64,000 bases of DNA from Rhizobium terrae (GTDB lineage: Bacteria; Pseudomonadota; Alphaproteobacteria; Rhizobiales; Rhizobiaceae): the NCBI RefSeq assembly GCF_003425685.1, contig NZ_QJKM01000010.1:62001-126000 (forward strand), read 5' to 3'. Position 1 is the stretch's first letter, and each line of letters begins with the position of its first letter. Position numbers and translations under genes: made by a program. Below, one piece after another: positions 1 to 8,286 of the stretch. The notes beneath the pieces were generated by a model. The model had not been told where the DNA came from, searched no databases, and saw only the letters and a program-made list of their open reading frames with translations.

Positions 1-2
1 AG

Positions 3-842
3 GCGTCCCACGCGGTCGAGGATCGATCCAGCGAACTTGCGAACGCCGCCGATCAACTGGCTCACCGCACGGAACGGCAGGCCGCCGCGCTTGAAGAGAC
101 CGCCGCCGCCCTCGGCCAGGTCACGGCTACGGTCGGAACCTCCTCGGAAAAGGCCGAAAACGCGGGCCATCTCGTCGAGGAGACGAAGAGGGGCGCCCAT
201 TCCTCGGCAACCGTGGTCCGCAATGCGATCGGCGCAATGGATCGCATTCAGGCTTCGTCCAGCCAGATCGGCCATATCATCGGCGTCATCGACGAGATCG
301 CCTTCCAGACCAATCTTCTGGCGCTGAATGCCGGCGTCGAGGCGGCGCGGGCCGGCGAGGCCGGCAAAGGTTTTGCGGTCGTCGCCCAGGAAGTGCGGGA
401 GCTGGCGCAAAGATCGGCCAACGCGGCCAAGGAGATCAAGGCGTTAATTACCGCGTCCAACCAGGAAGTCGCCGCCGGTGTCGGGCTCGTCAACGACACG
501 GGTGACGCCCTTCTGCAGATCGGCGACCAGATCAACCGCATCAGCGACAGCATCGTTTCGATCGTTCAATCCTACCGCGAACAGGCCACCGGGCTGCTGG
601 AAATCAACGCCTCGATCAGCCAGATGGATCAGGCCACGCAGCAGAACGCGGCCATGGTGGAAGAAACCAATGCCGCCTGCCAGGAACTGCTCTCGCAGGG
701 CCGCCTGCTGCTCGATTCGGCAAGCCGCTTCACGGTCGGCAGACCGGCCGGAAACGGCGCCCGGAACCACGGCGGATCGGGTGAATATCGCGCCTTTTCC
801 GAGAAAGAATCACGCCTTGCCCCCGTCAGACAAGCGTCCTGA
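3..842 (+). CDS. Methyl-accepting chemotaxis protein, C-terminal part (truncated by window start)
   Basis: The reading frame is open from the window edge and encodes the cytoplasmic signalling half of a chemoreceptor. The highly conserved hairpin tip is present (IDEIAFQTNLLALNAG followed by VEAARAGEAGKGFAVVAQEV), which is the CheA/CheW-binding region of this family. It is flanked by long heptad-patterned helices, including a glutamate/alanine-rich segment before the tip that resembles a methylation helix. The N-terminal sensor and transmembrane parts lie outside the window, so the ligand cannot be guessed. The C terminus ends in VRQAS and shows no clear CheR-docking pentapeptide. The next gene starts 64 bases downstream and encodes a secreted protein that could be a partner, but that link is only positional. 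Confidence 0.93.
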   Translation, partial: ASHAVEDRSSELANAADQLAHRTERQAAALEETAAALGQVTATVGTSSEKAENAGHLVEETKRGAHSSATVVRNAIGAMDRIQASSSQIGHIIGVIDEIAFQTNLLALNAGVEAARAGEAGKGFAVVAQEVRELAQRSANAAKEIKALITASNQEVAAGVGLVNDTGDALLQIGDQINRISDSIVSIVQSYREQATGLLEINASISQMDQATQQNAAMVEETNAACQELLSQGRLLLDSASRFTVGRPAGNGARNHGGSGEYRAFSEKESRLAPVRQAS

Positions 843-906
843 CGACGACACGTCTTGCCGCGGTAGGCCCGATAACTGTCAAACAACCTATGGAAGGGAA
901 ACATTC

Positions 907-1488
907 ATGCGCAGGACCATCATCACGCTCCTTCTCGGCACCGCAGCGCTCGCCCTGCCCTCCGGCACGGCTTTGGCCGAGGAGTCCCATGTCGCCCCGA
1001 TGACCGAATATGTCACCGGCAAGATAAAGCCATGGCTCAACGATGCCGTAGTCATTTCGGCGATCAAGGCGCAGAACGCCGCCAATGCCAAACTGAGCGA
1101 CGCCGACATCCAGGCGCTCGACAAGAAATGGCGCGCCGAAGTCGACGGCTCCAATCGCGCGATGATCGACGGCGTGCTGGGCAACGCCCTGTCGAAATTC
1201 CTCGTGGAGCAGAAGGATAAGTCCGGGGGTACGGTTACGGAAATGTTCGTGATGGATGCCAAGGGCCTCAATGTCGGCCAAAGCGACGTCACCTCCGACT
1301 ACTGGCAGGGCGACGAGGCAAAGTTCAAGAAGTCCTTCGGTGCCGGCAAGGACGCCGTCTTCATCGACGGCGTCGAAAAGGACGAATCATCCCAGACGCT
1401 GCAATCGCAGGCGAGCGTGACGATCTCCGACGAGGCCGGGACCCCGATCGGCGCCATCACCGTCGGCATAAACGTCAACTCTCTCTGA
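907..1488 (+). CDS. Secreted/periplasmic protein, possible Cache/PDC-like sensor domain
   Basis: The 193-residue product starts at an ATG preceded by a GGAAGGGAA ribosome-binding site. An N-terminal signal peptide (MRRTIITLLLGTAALALPSGTALA) predicts export to the periplasm. The mature part has a long helix (residues 35-80) and then a region with alternating strands containing VTEMFVMDAKG, NVGQSDVTSDYWQGDEAKF and IGAITVGINV. That pattern resembles the extracytoplasmic PDC/Cache sensor domains of chemoreceptors and histidine kinases, here as a free-standing protein. No membrane anchor or catalytic motif is visible. It follows the chemoreceptor gene on the same strand, so it may act with it as a soluble sensory accessory protein. 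The family assignment is an inference from pattern only. Confidence 0.8.
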   Translation: MRRTIITLLLGTAALALPSGTALAEESHVAPMTEYVTGKIKPWLNDAVVISAIKAQNAANAKLSDADIQALDKKWRAEVDGSNRAMIDGVLGNALSKFLVEQKDKSGGTVTEMFVMDAKGLNVGQSDVTSDYWQGDEAKFKKSFGAGKDAVFIDGVEKDESSQTLQSQASVTISDEAGTPIGAITVGINVNSL

Positions 1489-1836
1489 CCCAGCTCGACC
1501 CGGCTTCCCCGCCCGGCGCCGCCTCTTTGCCTGATGCGGCGCCAGGCAACCGTAATTTTCGCCGTCCGACGCGGCGGTCCCTGTCATGATTGCGCCGATC
1601 GAAGACATTCTCGGCCGCTTCGCGAATTTCACCCGCCTTTCGCCCGCAGGCCCCGCTGCCGCCGCCCGAAGACGAATGCCAAGTTGTCTCAATATGGTAC
1701 GGCGGAATCTTCAGCATCCTGCATGACCGGGGCATGCGCGACGGTTCCGTAAGCTGAAAGTTTCGGGCTTGTTCATCGGACTTGAGAACCTACCCCTCCC
1801 AAAACTTTGAGATTCCTAGGTTATTTTTCATCCCCG

Positions 1837-1845
1837 TTATCCACA
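1837..1845 (+). promoter_or_regulatory. Perfect DnaA box (TTATCCACA)
   Basis: The nine bases TTATCCACA match the strict DnaA-box consensus TTATNCACA. It lies 9 bases before an NrdR-like palindrome and about 420 bases upstream of nrdJ. DnaA is known to act at the ribonucleotide reductase promoter in Escherichia coli, so coupling of dNTP synthesis to replication initiation is a reasonable but untested inference here. A single box can also occur by chance. Confidence 0.5.
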
Positions 1846-1853
1846 GCCGGGAA

Positions 1854-1869
1854 GCACAATATCTTGTGG
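1854..1869. promoter_or_regulatory. Distal NrdR-like box
   Basis: GCACAATATCTTGTGG is a near-perfect palindrome (CACAA...TTGTG) and fits the NrdR consensus ACACWATATWTWGTGT closely. It lies about 245 bases upstream of the proximal tandem pair, which is unusually far for NrdR sites. No second box is visible at the normal 31-base spacing on either side. Confidence 0.5.
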
Positions 1870-2099
1870 TTATAAAACCGTAGCAATCTACGCCTTGACG
1901 AATCTCTCCGGGCGTCGGATTGTGGCTTTTATGTTGCGGCGGCGACTGGACCGGAGTTAACGAGGCCGGTTCTCTTTCGAGTTGGACGGATAACATTGGG
2001 TGGCATTCCGGCTATGACGGCTGGTCTGCCAGCGAGTTTCCGTGCGCGTCCGAATGCCCTGCCGAAACTGTGATTGGCCCTGGCGGAAAGAACCTGTTA

Positions 2100-2146
2100 A
2101 TACTATATTTAGTGTTTGCAGCCACCATCCATCACAAGATACAGGT
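2100..2146. promoter_or_regulatory. Tandem NrdR boxes upstream of nrdJ
   Basis: ATACTATATTTAGTGT (2100-2115) matches the NrdR operator consensus at nearly every position. A weaker copy, ATCACAAGATACAGGT (2131-2146), starts exactly 31 bases later. Spacing of about three helical turns between paired boxes is typical for the ATP-cone repressor NrdR, which controls ribonucleotide reductase genes across bacteria. The upstream box overlaps AT-rich sequence (TACTATATTT) that could be a -10 element. Repression of nrdJ by NrdR is therefore the likely control, inferred from known operators. Confidence 0.75.
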
Positions 2147-2260
2147 AGACATCCAAGATGATTCACCTGGATGGAATTTCAACCGGCTGCCCATGATGGC
2201 GAGCGGCCGGGGCGGATAAGTGCGCCCGGGGCACGGGCCAACAGATGAGGGATTAAGGCA

Positions 2261-5200
2261 ATGCGCATCGAACGTCGTTTCACCAAGCCAGCCACTGGCG
2301 CCTATGGCGGGATCGAATTCCGCAAGGCGGTCAGCGAGATCCGCAATCCGGACGGTTCCGTCGTCTTCCGGCTCGCCGATATCGACGTTCCCGCGCAGTT
2401 CTCCCAGGTCGCGACCGACGTCCTCGCCCAGAAATATTTCCGCAAGGCCGGCGTTCCGAAGATCCTGAAAAAGGTCGAGGAAAACGACGTTCCCTCCTTC
2501 CTGTGGCGCTCGGTCGCCGACAAGGAAGCCATGAAGGCGCTGCCGAAGGAAGAGCAGTACGGCTCCGAAACCGATGCGCGCCAGGTCTTCTCGCGCCTTG
2601 CCGGCACCTGGACCTATTGGGGCTGGAAGGGCGGCTATTTCTCGTCCGAAGAAGACGCTAGCGCCTTCATGGACGAGCTTGCCTATATGCTCGCCACCCA
2701 GCGCGTCGCCCCCAATTCCCCACAATGGTTCAACACCGGCCTGCATTGGGCCTATGGTATCGATGGTCCCGGCCAGGGCCATTTCTACGTCGACCCGTTC
2801 ACCGGCAAGCTGACGCAGTCGAAGTCGGCCTATGAACACCCGCAGCCGCATGCCTGCTTCATCCAGTCGGTCGAGGACGACCTCGTCAACGAGGGCGGCA
2901 TCATGGATCTCTGGGTCCGCGAGGCGCGCCTCTTCAAATACGGCTCTGGCACCGGCTCCAACTTCTCGATGCTGCGCGGCGAAGGCGAAAAGCTGTCCGG
3001 CGGCGGCCGCTCCTCGGGTCTCATGAGCTTCCTGAAGATCGGCGACCGCGCCGCCGGCGCCATCAAGTCGGGCGGCACGACGCGCCGCGCCGCCAAGATG
3101 GTCGTCGTTGACATCGACCATCCGGATATCGAGGACTACATCAACTGGAAGGTCAAGGAAGAACAGAAGGTCGCGGCCCTCGTCACCGGCTCGAAGATCG
3201 TCGCCAAGCACCTCAAGGCGATCATGAAGGCCTGCGTCAACTGCGAAGGCGGCGCATATGACAATAATGGCGACGACTGCTTCGACCCGGCCAGGAACCC
3301 TGCGCTGAAGCGCGAGATCCGTGCCGCCAAGAAGGACCAGGTTCCGGAAAACTACATCCAGCGGGTCATCCAGTTCGCCCGCCAAGGCTACAAGGACATG
3401 GAGTTCAAGACCTATGACACGGATTGGGATTCGGAAGCCTATCTCACCGTTTCCGGCCAGAATTCCAACAATTCCGTCTCGCTGAAGGACGATTTTTTGC
3501 GCGCGGTGGAGAATGACGGCGACTGGAACTTGACCGCCCGCAAGGACGGAAAGGTCCTGAAGACGCTGAAGGCCAAGGACCTCTGGGAACAGATTTCCTA
3601 TGCCGCCTGGGCGTCCGCCGATCCGGGCATCCACTTCAACACGACGATGAACGACTGGCACACTTCGCCGGCAGGTGGTGCGATCCGCGGCTCGAACCCG
3701 TGCTCGGAATACATGTTCCTCGACGACACGGCCTGCAACCTCGCCTCCATCAACCTCCTGCAGTTCAAGGATGCCGCGACCAAGCGCATCAATATCGGCG
3801 ACTACGAACATGCGACCCGCCTGTGGACGATCGTGCTCGAAATCTCGGTGATGATGGCGCAGTTCCCGTCGCGCCGTATTGCCGAACTCTCCTATGAATA
3901 CCGCACGCTTGGCCTCGGCTATGCGAATATCGGCGGCCTGCTGATGTCCTGCGGCATCCCGTATGACTCGGCCGAAGGCCGCGCCATCGCTGGTTCGCTC
4001 ACTGCCATCATGACCGGCATCTGCTATGCGACGTCGGCGGAAATCGCCTCCGAACTCGGTCCGTTCCCGAACTTTGCGCCGAACCGCGACAGCATGCTGC
4101 GGGTCATCCGCAACCATCGCCGCGCCGCCCATGGCGAGACCGCCGGTTATGAGAACCTGTCGGTCAACCCGGTCGCGCTCGTCCATTCGGAAAACCCGGA
4201 CCAGGATCTCAGCCGTCACGCCAAGGCCGCCTGGGACAAGGCGCTCGAACTCGGCGAAAAGCACGGCTACCGCAATGCGCAGGTCTCGGTCATCGCGCCG
4301 ACCGGCACGATCGGCCTCGTCATGGATTGCGACACGACCGGCATCGAACCCGATTTCGCGCTCGTCAAGTTTAAGAAGCTCGCCGGCGGCGGCTACTGGA
4401 AGATCATCAACCGCGCCGTCCCGGAAGCGCTCCGCGCCCTCGGTTATTCAGAGAGCCAGATCGCCGAGATCGAGGCCTATGCGGTCGGCCACGGCAACCT
4501 CAACCAGGCGCCCGGCATCAACCCCGGCTCGCTGAAGGCCAAGGGTTTTACCGACGAGAAGATCGAAGCCGTCAACGGCGCGCTGAAGGCCGCCTTCGAC
4601 ATCAAGTTCGTCTTCAACCAGTGGACTTTAGGCGCCGACTTCCTCAAGGGCACGCTGAAGGTCAGCGACGAGCAGCTCGCCGACATGAGTTTCAACCTGC
4701 TCGAACATCTCGGCTTCTCCAAGAAGGACATCGAAGCCGCCAACATCCATGTCTGCGGCGCGATGACGCTGGAAGGCGCCCCCTTCCTCAAGGCCGAGCA
4801 TCTGCCGGTCTTCGATTGCGCCAATCCTTGCGGCAAGATCGGCAAGCGTTATCTCTCGGTCGAAAGCCATATCCGCATGATGGCGGCCGCCCAGCCGTTC
4901 ATCTCGGGGGCGATCTCCAAGACGATCAACATGCCGAACGACGCGACCGTGGAAGATTGCGGCGCCGCCTACATGCTCTCCTGGAAGCTCGCTCTGAAGG
5001 CCAACGCGCTTTATCGCGATGGCTCGAAGCTCAGCCAGCCGCTCAACGCCTCGCTGATCGACGAGGACGATGCCGAGGATGCACTTGAGGACCTGCTCGC
5101 CCAGCCGGCAGCCGCCCAGGCCGTCACCGTCACGGAAAAGATCGTCGAGCGGATCATCGAAAAGGTCGTGCGGCACCAGGAAAAGCTGCCGGGCCGCCGC

Positions 5201-6085
5201 AAGGGTTATACCCAGAAGGCCAAGATCGGCGGGCACACGATCTTCCTGCGTACCGGCGAATACGACGACGGCCGGCTCGGCGAGATCTTCCTCGACATGA
5301 ACAAGGAAGGCTCGGCGCTGCGCGCCTTCATCAACAACTTCGCGATCTCCGTCTCGCTGGGCCTGCAATACGGCGTGCCGCTCGAGGAATATGTCGATGC
5401 CTTCACCTTCACGAAGTTCGAGCCGGCCGGCATCGTCACGGGCAATGACGCGATCAAGAACGCCACGTCGATCCTCGACTACGTGTTCCGGGAACTGGCG
5501 ATCTCCTATCTCGGCCGCCACGACCTCGCCCATGTCGATACGTCGGACTTCTCCAACACCGCCTTCGGCCGCAACGTCTCCGAAGGCAAGGCGGACGTGG
5601 TCTCCAAGGGCCTGACCCGCGGCTACAAGCCGACGCTGGTTTCCACCGGCGGCGACCGCCTGCCGGCTTCGGAAGCAAAGGGTGCGGCAACCGCCGCCCC
5701 CGCCCGCGCCTCGGCCAGCACCAATGTCACGGCCTTTGCAGGCTCGGCCGCCCGCAAGCTGGAACCGGCCACCGCGATCTCCACTTCGGAAGTCGTCTCC
5801 TTCAAGCGCGATTATGAAGAGCGCGCCAAGGAACTGGCCGAAGAGATCGTCGAGGAACTCGCCGAGGAACGGGCCGCCACCACCGCCCTCTTCTCCGACG
5901 CCGCCGCCGACGAGGCCGCAACCGCCAAGACCGAAGCCAAGAAGGTCGAAAATGAACGCCGCATGCGCTCCATTGCCCAAGGGTATACGGGCAACATGTG
6001 CTCCGAATGCCAGAACTTCACGATGGTCCGGAACGGGACTTGCGAGAAGTGCGACACTTGCGGCGCGACTAGCGGTTGCAGCTGA
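2261..6085 (+). CDS. nrdJ: Vitamin B12-dependent (class II) ribonucleoside-diphosphate reductase
   Basis: This 1274-residue protein reduces ribonucleotides to deoxyribonucleotides using adenosylcobalamin to generate the thiyl radical, so no separate radical subunit is needed. The ten-stranded barrel carries the expected cysteines: Cys199 in PHACFIQSV and Cys481 in SNPCSEYMFLDD. A Cys-rich tail follows (Cys1247, 1250, 1261, 1264, 1267, 1273 in MCSEC...CEKCDTCG...GCS), which supplies zinc-ribbon or redox-shuttle thiols in alphaproteobacterial NrdJ. The length matches the long rhizobial form. The ATG at 2261 follows a GAGGGATTAAGGC ribosome-binding site and is the first in-frame start. The gene is monocistronic: an NrdR-box-bearing leader lies upstream and a strong terminator about 110 bases downstream. 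Rhizobia commonly use this enzyme as their main reductase, making dNTP synthesis cobalamin-dependent. Confidence 0.98.
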   Translation: MRIERRFTKPATGAYGGIEFRKAVSEIRNPDGSVVFRLADIDVPAQFSQVATDVLAQKYFRKAGVPKILKKVEENDVPSFLWRSVADKEAMKALPKEEQYGSETDARQVFSRLAGTWTYWGWKGGYFSSEEDASAFMDELAYMLATQRVAPNSPQWFNTGLHWAYGIDGPGQGHFYVDPFTGKLTQSKSAYEHPQPHACFIQSVEDDLVNEGGIMDLWVREARLFKYGSGTGSNFSMLRGEGEKLSGGGRSSGLMSFLKIGDRAAGAIKSGGTTRRAAKMVVVDIDHPDIEDYINWKVKEEQKVAALVTGSKIVAKHLKAIMKACVNCEGGAYDNNGDDCFDPARNPALKREIRAAKKDQVPENYIQRVIQFARQGYKDMEFKTYDTDWDSEAYLTVSGQNSNNSVSLKDDFLRAVENDGDWNLTARKDGKVLKTLKAKDLWEQISYAAWASADPGIHFNTTMNDWHTSPAGGAIRGSNPCSEYMFLDDTACNLASINLLQFKDAATKRINIGDYEHATRLWTIVLEISVMMAQFPSRRIAELSYEYRTLGLGYANIGGLLMSCGIPYDSAEGRAIAGSLTAIMTGICYATSAEIASELGPFPNFAPNRDSMLRVIRNHRRAAHGETAGYENLSVNPVALVHSENPDQDLSRHAKAAWDKALELGEKHGYRNAQVSVIAPTGTIGLVMDCDTTGIEPDFALVKFKKLAGGGYWKIINRAVPEALRALGYSESQIAEIEAYAVGHGNLNQAPGINPGSLKAKGFTDEKIEAVNGALKAAFDIKFVFNQWTLGADFLKGTLKVSDEQLADMSFNLLEHLGFSKKDIEAANIHVCGAMTLEGAPFLKAEHLPVFDCANPCGKIGKRYLSVESHIRMMAAAQPFISGAISKTINMPNDATVEDCGAAYMLSWKLALKANALYRDGSKLSQPLNASLIDEDDAEDALEDLLAQPAAAQAVTVTEKIVERIIEKVVRHQEKLPGRRKGYTQKAKIGGHTIFLRTGEYDDGRLGEIFLDMNKEGSALRAFINNFAISVSLGLQYGVPLEEYVDAFTFTKFEPAGIVTGNDAIKNATSILDYVFRELAISYLGRHDLAHVDTSDFSNTAFGRNVSEGKADVVSKGLTRGYKPTLVSTGGDRLPASEAKGAATAAPARASASTNVTAFAGSAARKLEPATAISTSEVVSFKRDYEERAKELAEEIVEELAEERAATTALFSDAAADEAATAKTEAKKVENERRMRSIAQGYTGNMCSECQNFTMVRNGTCEKCDTCGATSGCS

Positions 6086-6197
6086 TTAAAGCGATGATCA
6101 TGTGTCGCGTCCACGTAAACATTGCCATTGGCGAGTTTGTTTGGACGAATCCAAAACATGTTGCCGAACGGATATTATCAAGACGTCGGTAATTTAA

Positions 6198-6234
6198 GAG
6201 AGGGGCAGGTCCCGGACCTGCCCCTCTCGCTTTT
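6198..6234 (+). terminator. Strong intrinsic terminator after nrdJ
   Basis: A perfect 14-base-pair stem (6198-6211 with 6215-6228, arm GAGAGGGGCAGGTC) has a three-base loop. It is followed by GC and a TTTT run. It lies 113 bases past the nrdJ stop codon and is a textbook Rho-independent terminator for nrdJ. Confidence 0.93.
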
Positions 6235-6242
6235 ATCGCTAG

Positions 6243-6695
6243 CTACCAGCCCAACCCAATGGCTACCTCGACCGTGCGCTCATGGTTGCGTTTCGTTGGA
6301 TTAGAGGCTCGCTTCAAGTAGGACGAGATCTTCATGAGAGCGACGAAGGTTAGGCGCTTGTAGATCCGGTCCTCTCCAAGTGTGTGCGCGCAGTTCAAGG
6401 TAGTTGATCGACGTACTACGTCGCGGCCCGCGATGAGCAGGTGACCCACTTCAGGCGTGACGAAGCCCACCCGTCTAAACGCACTCTCGCATTGCGGGCT
6501 GTCTGTGAAGACGTGAATCTTGTTTGCCTAGAGGAGCTGCAGCATCCAACGAGGTGAAGAGAGGCTTTCTAAGCCATACCACGGCGCCTTCCGCGCAATA
6601 AAAAAGGTCGGGGCGAAACCGCACCGACCTTCCTCATCATCGCTATTCACCTGTGCCAGTACATCCGTGGTCAGAAGTTCTAAGCGACGCGGCAT
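6243..6695 (-). pseudogene. Possible degraded gene with one in-frame amber codon
   Basis: Reading the minus strand from an ATG at 6693-6695 gives 55 codons, a TAG at 6528-6530, then 94 more open codons in the same frame to a stop at 6243. Both halves read like protein (FAPTFFIARKAPWYG before the amber, NKIHVFTDSPQCESAFRR after it). I do not recognise the family. The frame also runs through the hairpin at 6604-6631, which argues either that this is chance or that a terminator has arisen inside dead coding sequence. No clear ribosome-binding site precedes the ATG. A remnant gene disabled by a nonsense mutation is possible; chance openness cannot be excluded. Confidence 0.25.
6597..6631 (-). terminator. 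Intrinsic terminator-like hairpin, minus strand
   Basis: Read on the minus strand, AAGGTCGG and CCGACCTT form an eight-base-pair stem (6624-6631 with 6604-6611), followed directly by TTTTTTATTG. This is a good Rho-independent terminator shape. The nearest complete gene upstream is the HEAT-repeat gene, whose stop codon is about 255 bases away, so the assignment to that transcript is tentative. Confidence 0.7.
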
Positions 6696-6886
6696 CGCGA
6701 GCGGCGAGTCATTCAGCGCTCATTAGCAGTGCCAATGTCCCTCTTCTATCGAACGAAAGTGTCCAGAAGAAGGCCTTCTCGAAACCGTACCCACGATTGT
6801 TGTCCTGGTAGGCGGCCGCCCACCTAGCGTCGAGGCGTGCGACGCACCCTACTCTGATCACCGAAGCCGTTGATCAACATTTGGCC

Positions 6887-7531
6887 TCAGCCCTTTGTTG
6901 ATCTCGTACGGCCTAGGGCAACCTCACGGCGTGCACTTCTAATCGAAGTGGCGAACCCAGAATCGGGGTCTTGCTGCAACCGTTCTGTTGCATTGACATG
7001 CTGCCGAACCGCCGCGTCTCCGTGTTCTGCAGCGAAAGCAAGGACAGACGCGATCACGTCCTCTCCTAACGCAACAAGGGCCCGGCTCAAGCTGAGTTGT
7101 GTCTCCGCGTCCCCATGGCCAAGGCTTGCCGCTAGTTTTCCGGCCAGCCAGTCGCGCTCGCTTTCGGGCGCCAGCGCCACGGCCGAATACCAGGCCGTGC
7201 GGACAACGCCCTGATCCTCGTCATCCAGGCGACCCGCCACGGCTGACCACGCCGTTGGGTCCTTGAACTTGGACAGCGTGTGGAGGGCCTGGCGTCTAGC
7301 TTGTGGTTCCGCGCGAGCCAATTCCTCGACCACGCGCGGAACGACCCTATCCGCCGGGAGCCGGATCAGCGCCCAAGTCAGCATTTCACGGACCTGGAAA
7401 TCCGGCTCGACGGCACATTGACGCAGCAATATCTCGAGGTCCCCCAACGAGGGGTTCATTCCCGCTCGGAGCGCCGCGTTGAGACGCAGTGATGGGTCGG
7501 GGTTAGCCAAAGCGGTTTCGAGAGGGCTCAT
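6887..7531 (-). CDS. HEAT-repeat domain protein
   Basis: The 214-residue product is built of about five to six helical pairs with the typical HEAT spacing. Examples are residues 10-30 (PDPSLRLNAALRAGM), 45-65 (DFQVREMLTWALIRL), 75-95 (EPQARRQALHTLSKF), 105-120 (QGVVRTAWYSAVAL) and 140-155 (ETQLSLSRALVAL). HEAT arrays are protein-protein interaction scaffolds and also form the PBS-lyase/AlkD-like group; I see no catalytic residues. No signal peptide is present. A stop codon lies five codons upstream of the ATG, so this start is nearly forced, although no strong ribosome-binding site is seen. It lies downstream of the HTH gene on the same strand, suggesting one transcript and a regulator/effector pair. 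Function is unknown. Confidence 0.75.
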   Translation of the reverse strand: MSPLETALANPDPSLRLNAALRAGMNPSLGDLEILLRQCAVEPDFQVREMLTWALIRLPADRVVPRVVEELARAEPQARRQALHTLSKFKDPTAWSAVAGRLDDEDQGVVRTAWYSAVALAPESERDWLAGKLAASLGHGDAETQLSLSRALVALGEDVIASVLAFAAEHGDAAVRQHVNATERLQQDPDSGFATSIRSARREVALGRTRSTKG

Positions 7532-7687
7532 CGGAATATCGTTTTAGAGTTGGGAGACGACATTTGGTTGCTTGGCCACTGACGGCCGGACCGGCTGTTA
7601 CTGACGTCGGCCGACCGCTCGCTCTGGAGTGCAGCCGATACCGGTTCATGACCTGCTCCCGGCTCCCTTCTATTTTGTAGATCACGG

Positions 7688-8098
7688 TCAAGCCTCCAGG
7701 CATGCGCTAACGAGCTTAAGCAACATCGCGGCGTCGGCCGGCGATGCGATAAGGATGACCTTGACGCTGCGACCCTCGGGGTCATGCGCAATATCGACCG
7801 AGATGGGAGCGCCGGAGGGCTCTTTGCCTTTGGCGGCTCCGAGCAAAATGGCTGAAAGGCGTTGCAGAAGCGCGGGATCGACATCTGCAATGTCGACAAT
7901 GCTGGTGGCTCTGGCCTCGCGCACGTCATTCGGACTATTGGAACCAGCGAAGGTGTTCAGGTCGGACCGCATCACTCGATATTGCTTGCCCACCTTAGTC
8001 GCGCGCAGCCGCCCCTCCCGGATAAACCGCAGAACGGTCTTCGGATGCAATTGCAAGAGATGAGCGGCGGCTTCCACGGTCAAAAATTCAGCTGTCAT
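7688..8098 (-). CDS. Excisionase-family helix-turn-helix DNA-binding protein
   Basis: The 136-residue protein begins with a MerR-like/excisionase winged helix: LTVEAAAHLLQLHPKTVLRFIREGRLRATKVGKQYRVMRSDL in residues 5-47, with the classic K-V-G-KQYRV wing. The remaining 85 residues are a separate domain (ADVDPALLQRLSAILLGAA, then SVDIAHDPEGRSVKVILIASPADAAMLLKLV) that I do not recognise. It may bind a ligand or mediate oligomerisation. The ATG follows GGGGAT. It is transcribed towards the HEAT-repeat gene with a gap of about 156 bases. Such HTH proteins occur in mobile elements and in toxin-antitoxin-like loci, but no integrase is nearby. The pair likely belongs to a small acquired islet. Confidence 0.8.
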   Translation of the reverse strand: MTAEFLTVEAAAHLLQLHPKTVLRFIREGRLRATKVGKQYRVMRSDLNTFAGSNSPNDVREARATSIVDIADVDPALLQRLSAILLGAAKGKEPSGAPISVDIAHDPEGRSVKVILIASPADAAMLLKLVSACLEA

Positions 8099-8286
8099 TT
8101 ATCCCCATTAGTCTCCATAGCTACCAAAGACAGGATATTAAAGGATCATTAGGGATTCAATGGCCGTCCTCTATAGCAGGTCATCCTAGCGCATTCAAAA
8201 TATGCCGCCCTTCCATGAAAGGTGCGATCTTCAGTCGTCAAAACAGTTTTTGCACGATGTGCGGGATCTTTCCGGCAAAGCGCAGT

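Larger units (their letters stand above)
1489..2260. other. 772-base noncoding region upstream of nrdJ
   Basis: I see no convincing gene here. The first part has a GC-rich inverted repeat (1515-1522 with 1536-1543) that may end the preceding transcript. The middle holds a DnaA box, an NrdR-like palindrome and a small perfect hairpin (CGTAG-CAAT-CTACG, 1879-1892). The last 160 bases hold a tandem pair of NrdR boxes. I looked for the conserved B12-box of a cobalamin riboswitch and did not find one. The short open frames in this stretch lack ribosome-binding sites and family signatures. Confidence 0.6.

Noticed and set aside
1900..2100. Cobalamin riboswitch before nrdJ
   Set aside because: Some GGTGGCATTCC-like pieces occur, but the conserved B12-box and the expected order of elements are missing.
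2132..4264. A 710-codon open frame antisense to nrdJ
   Set aside because: Shadow of the high-GC nrdJ codon pattern; composition is not protein-like.
6528..6530. Readthrough of the TAG as a recoded amino acid
   Set aside because: No pyrrolysine machinery or suppressor context is visible and the frame itself is uncertain.
7503..7703. 66-codon frame between the HTH and HEAT-repeat genes, starting inside the HTH end
   Set aside because: The first 20 residues look coding-like, but the rest does not, it overlaps both neighbours, and no ribosome-binding site or family was seen.
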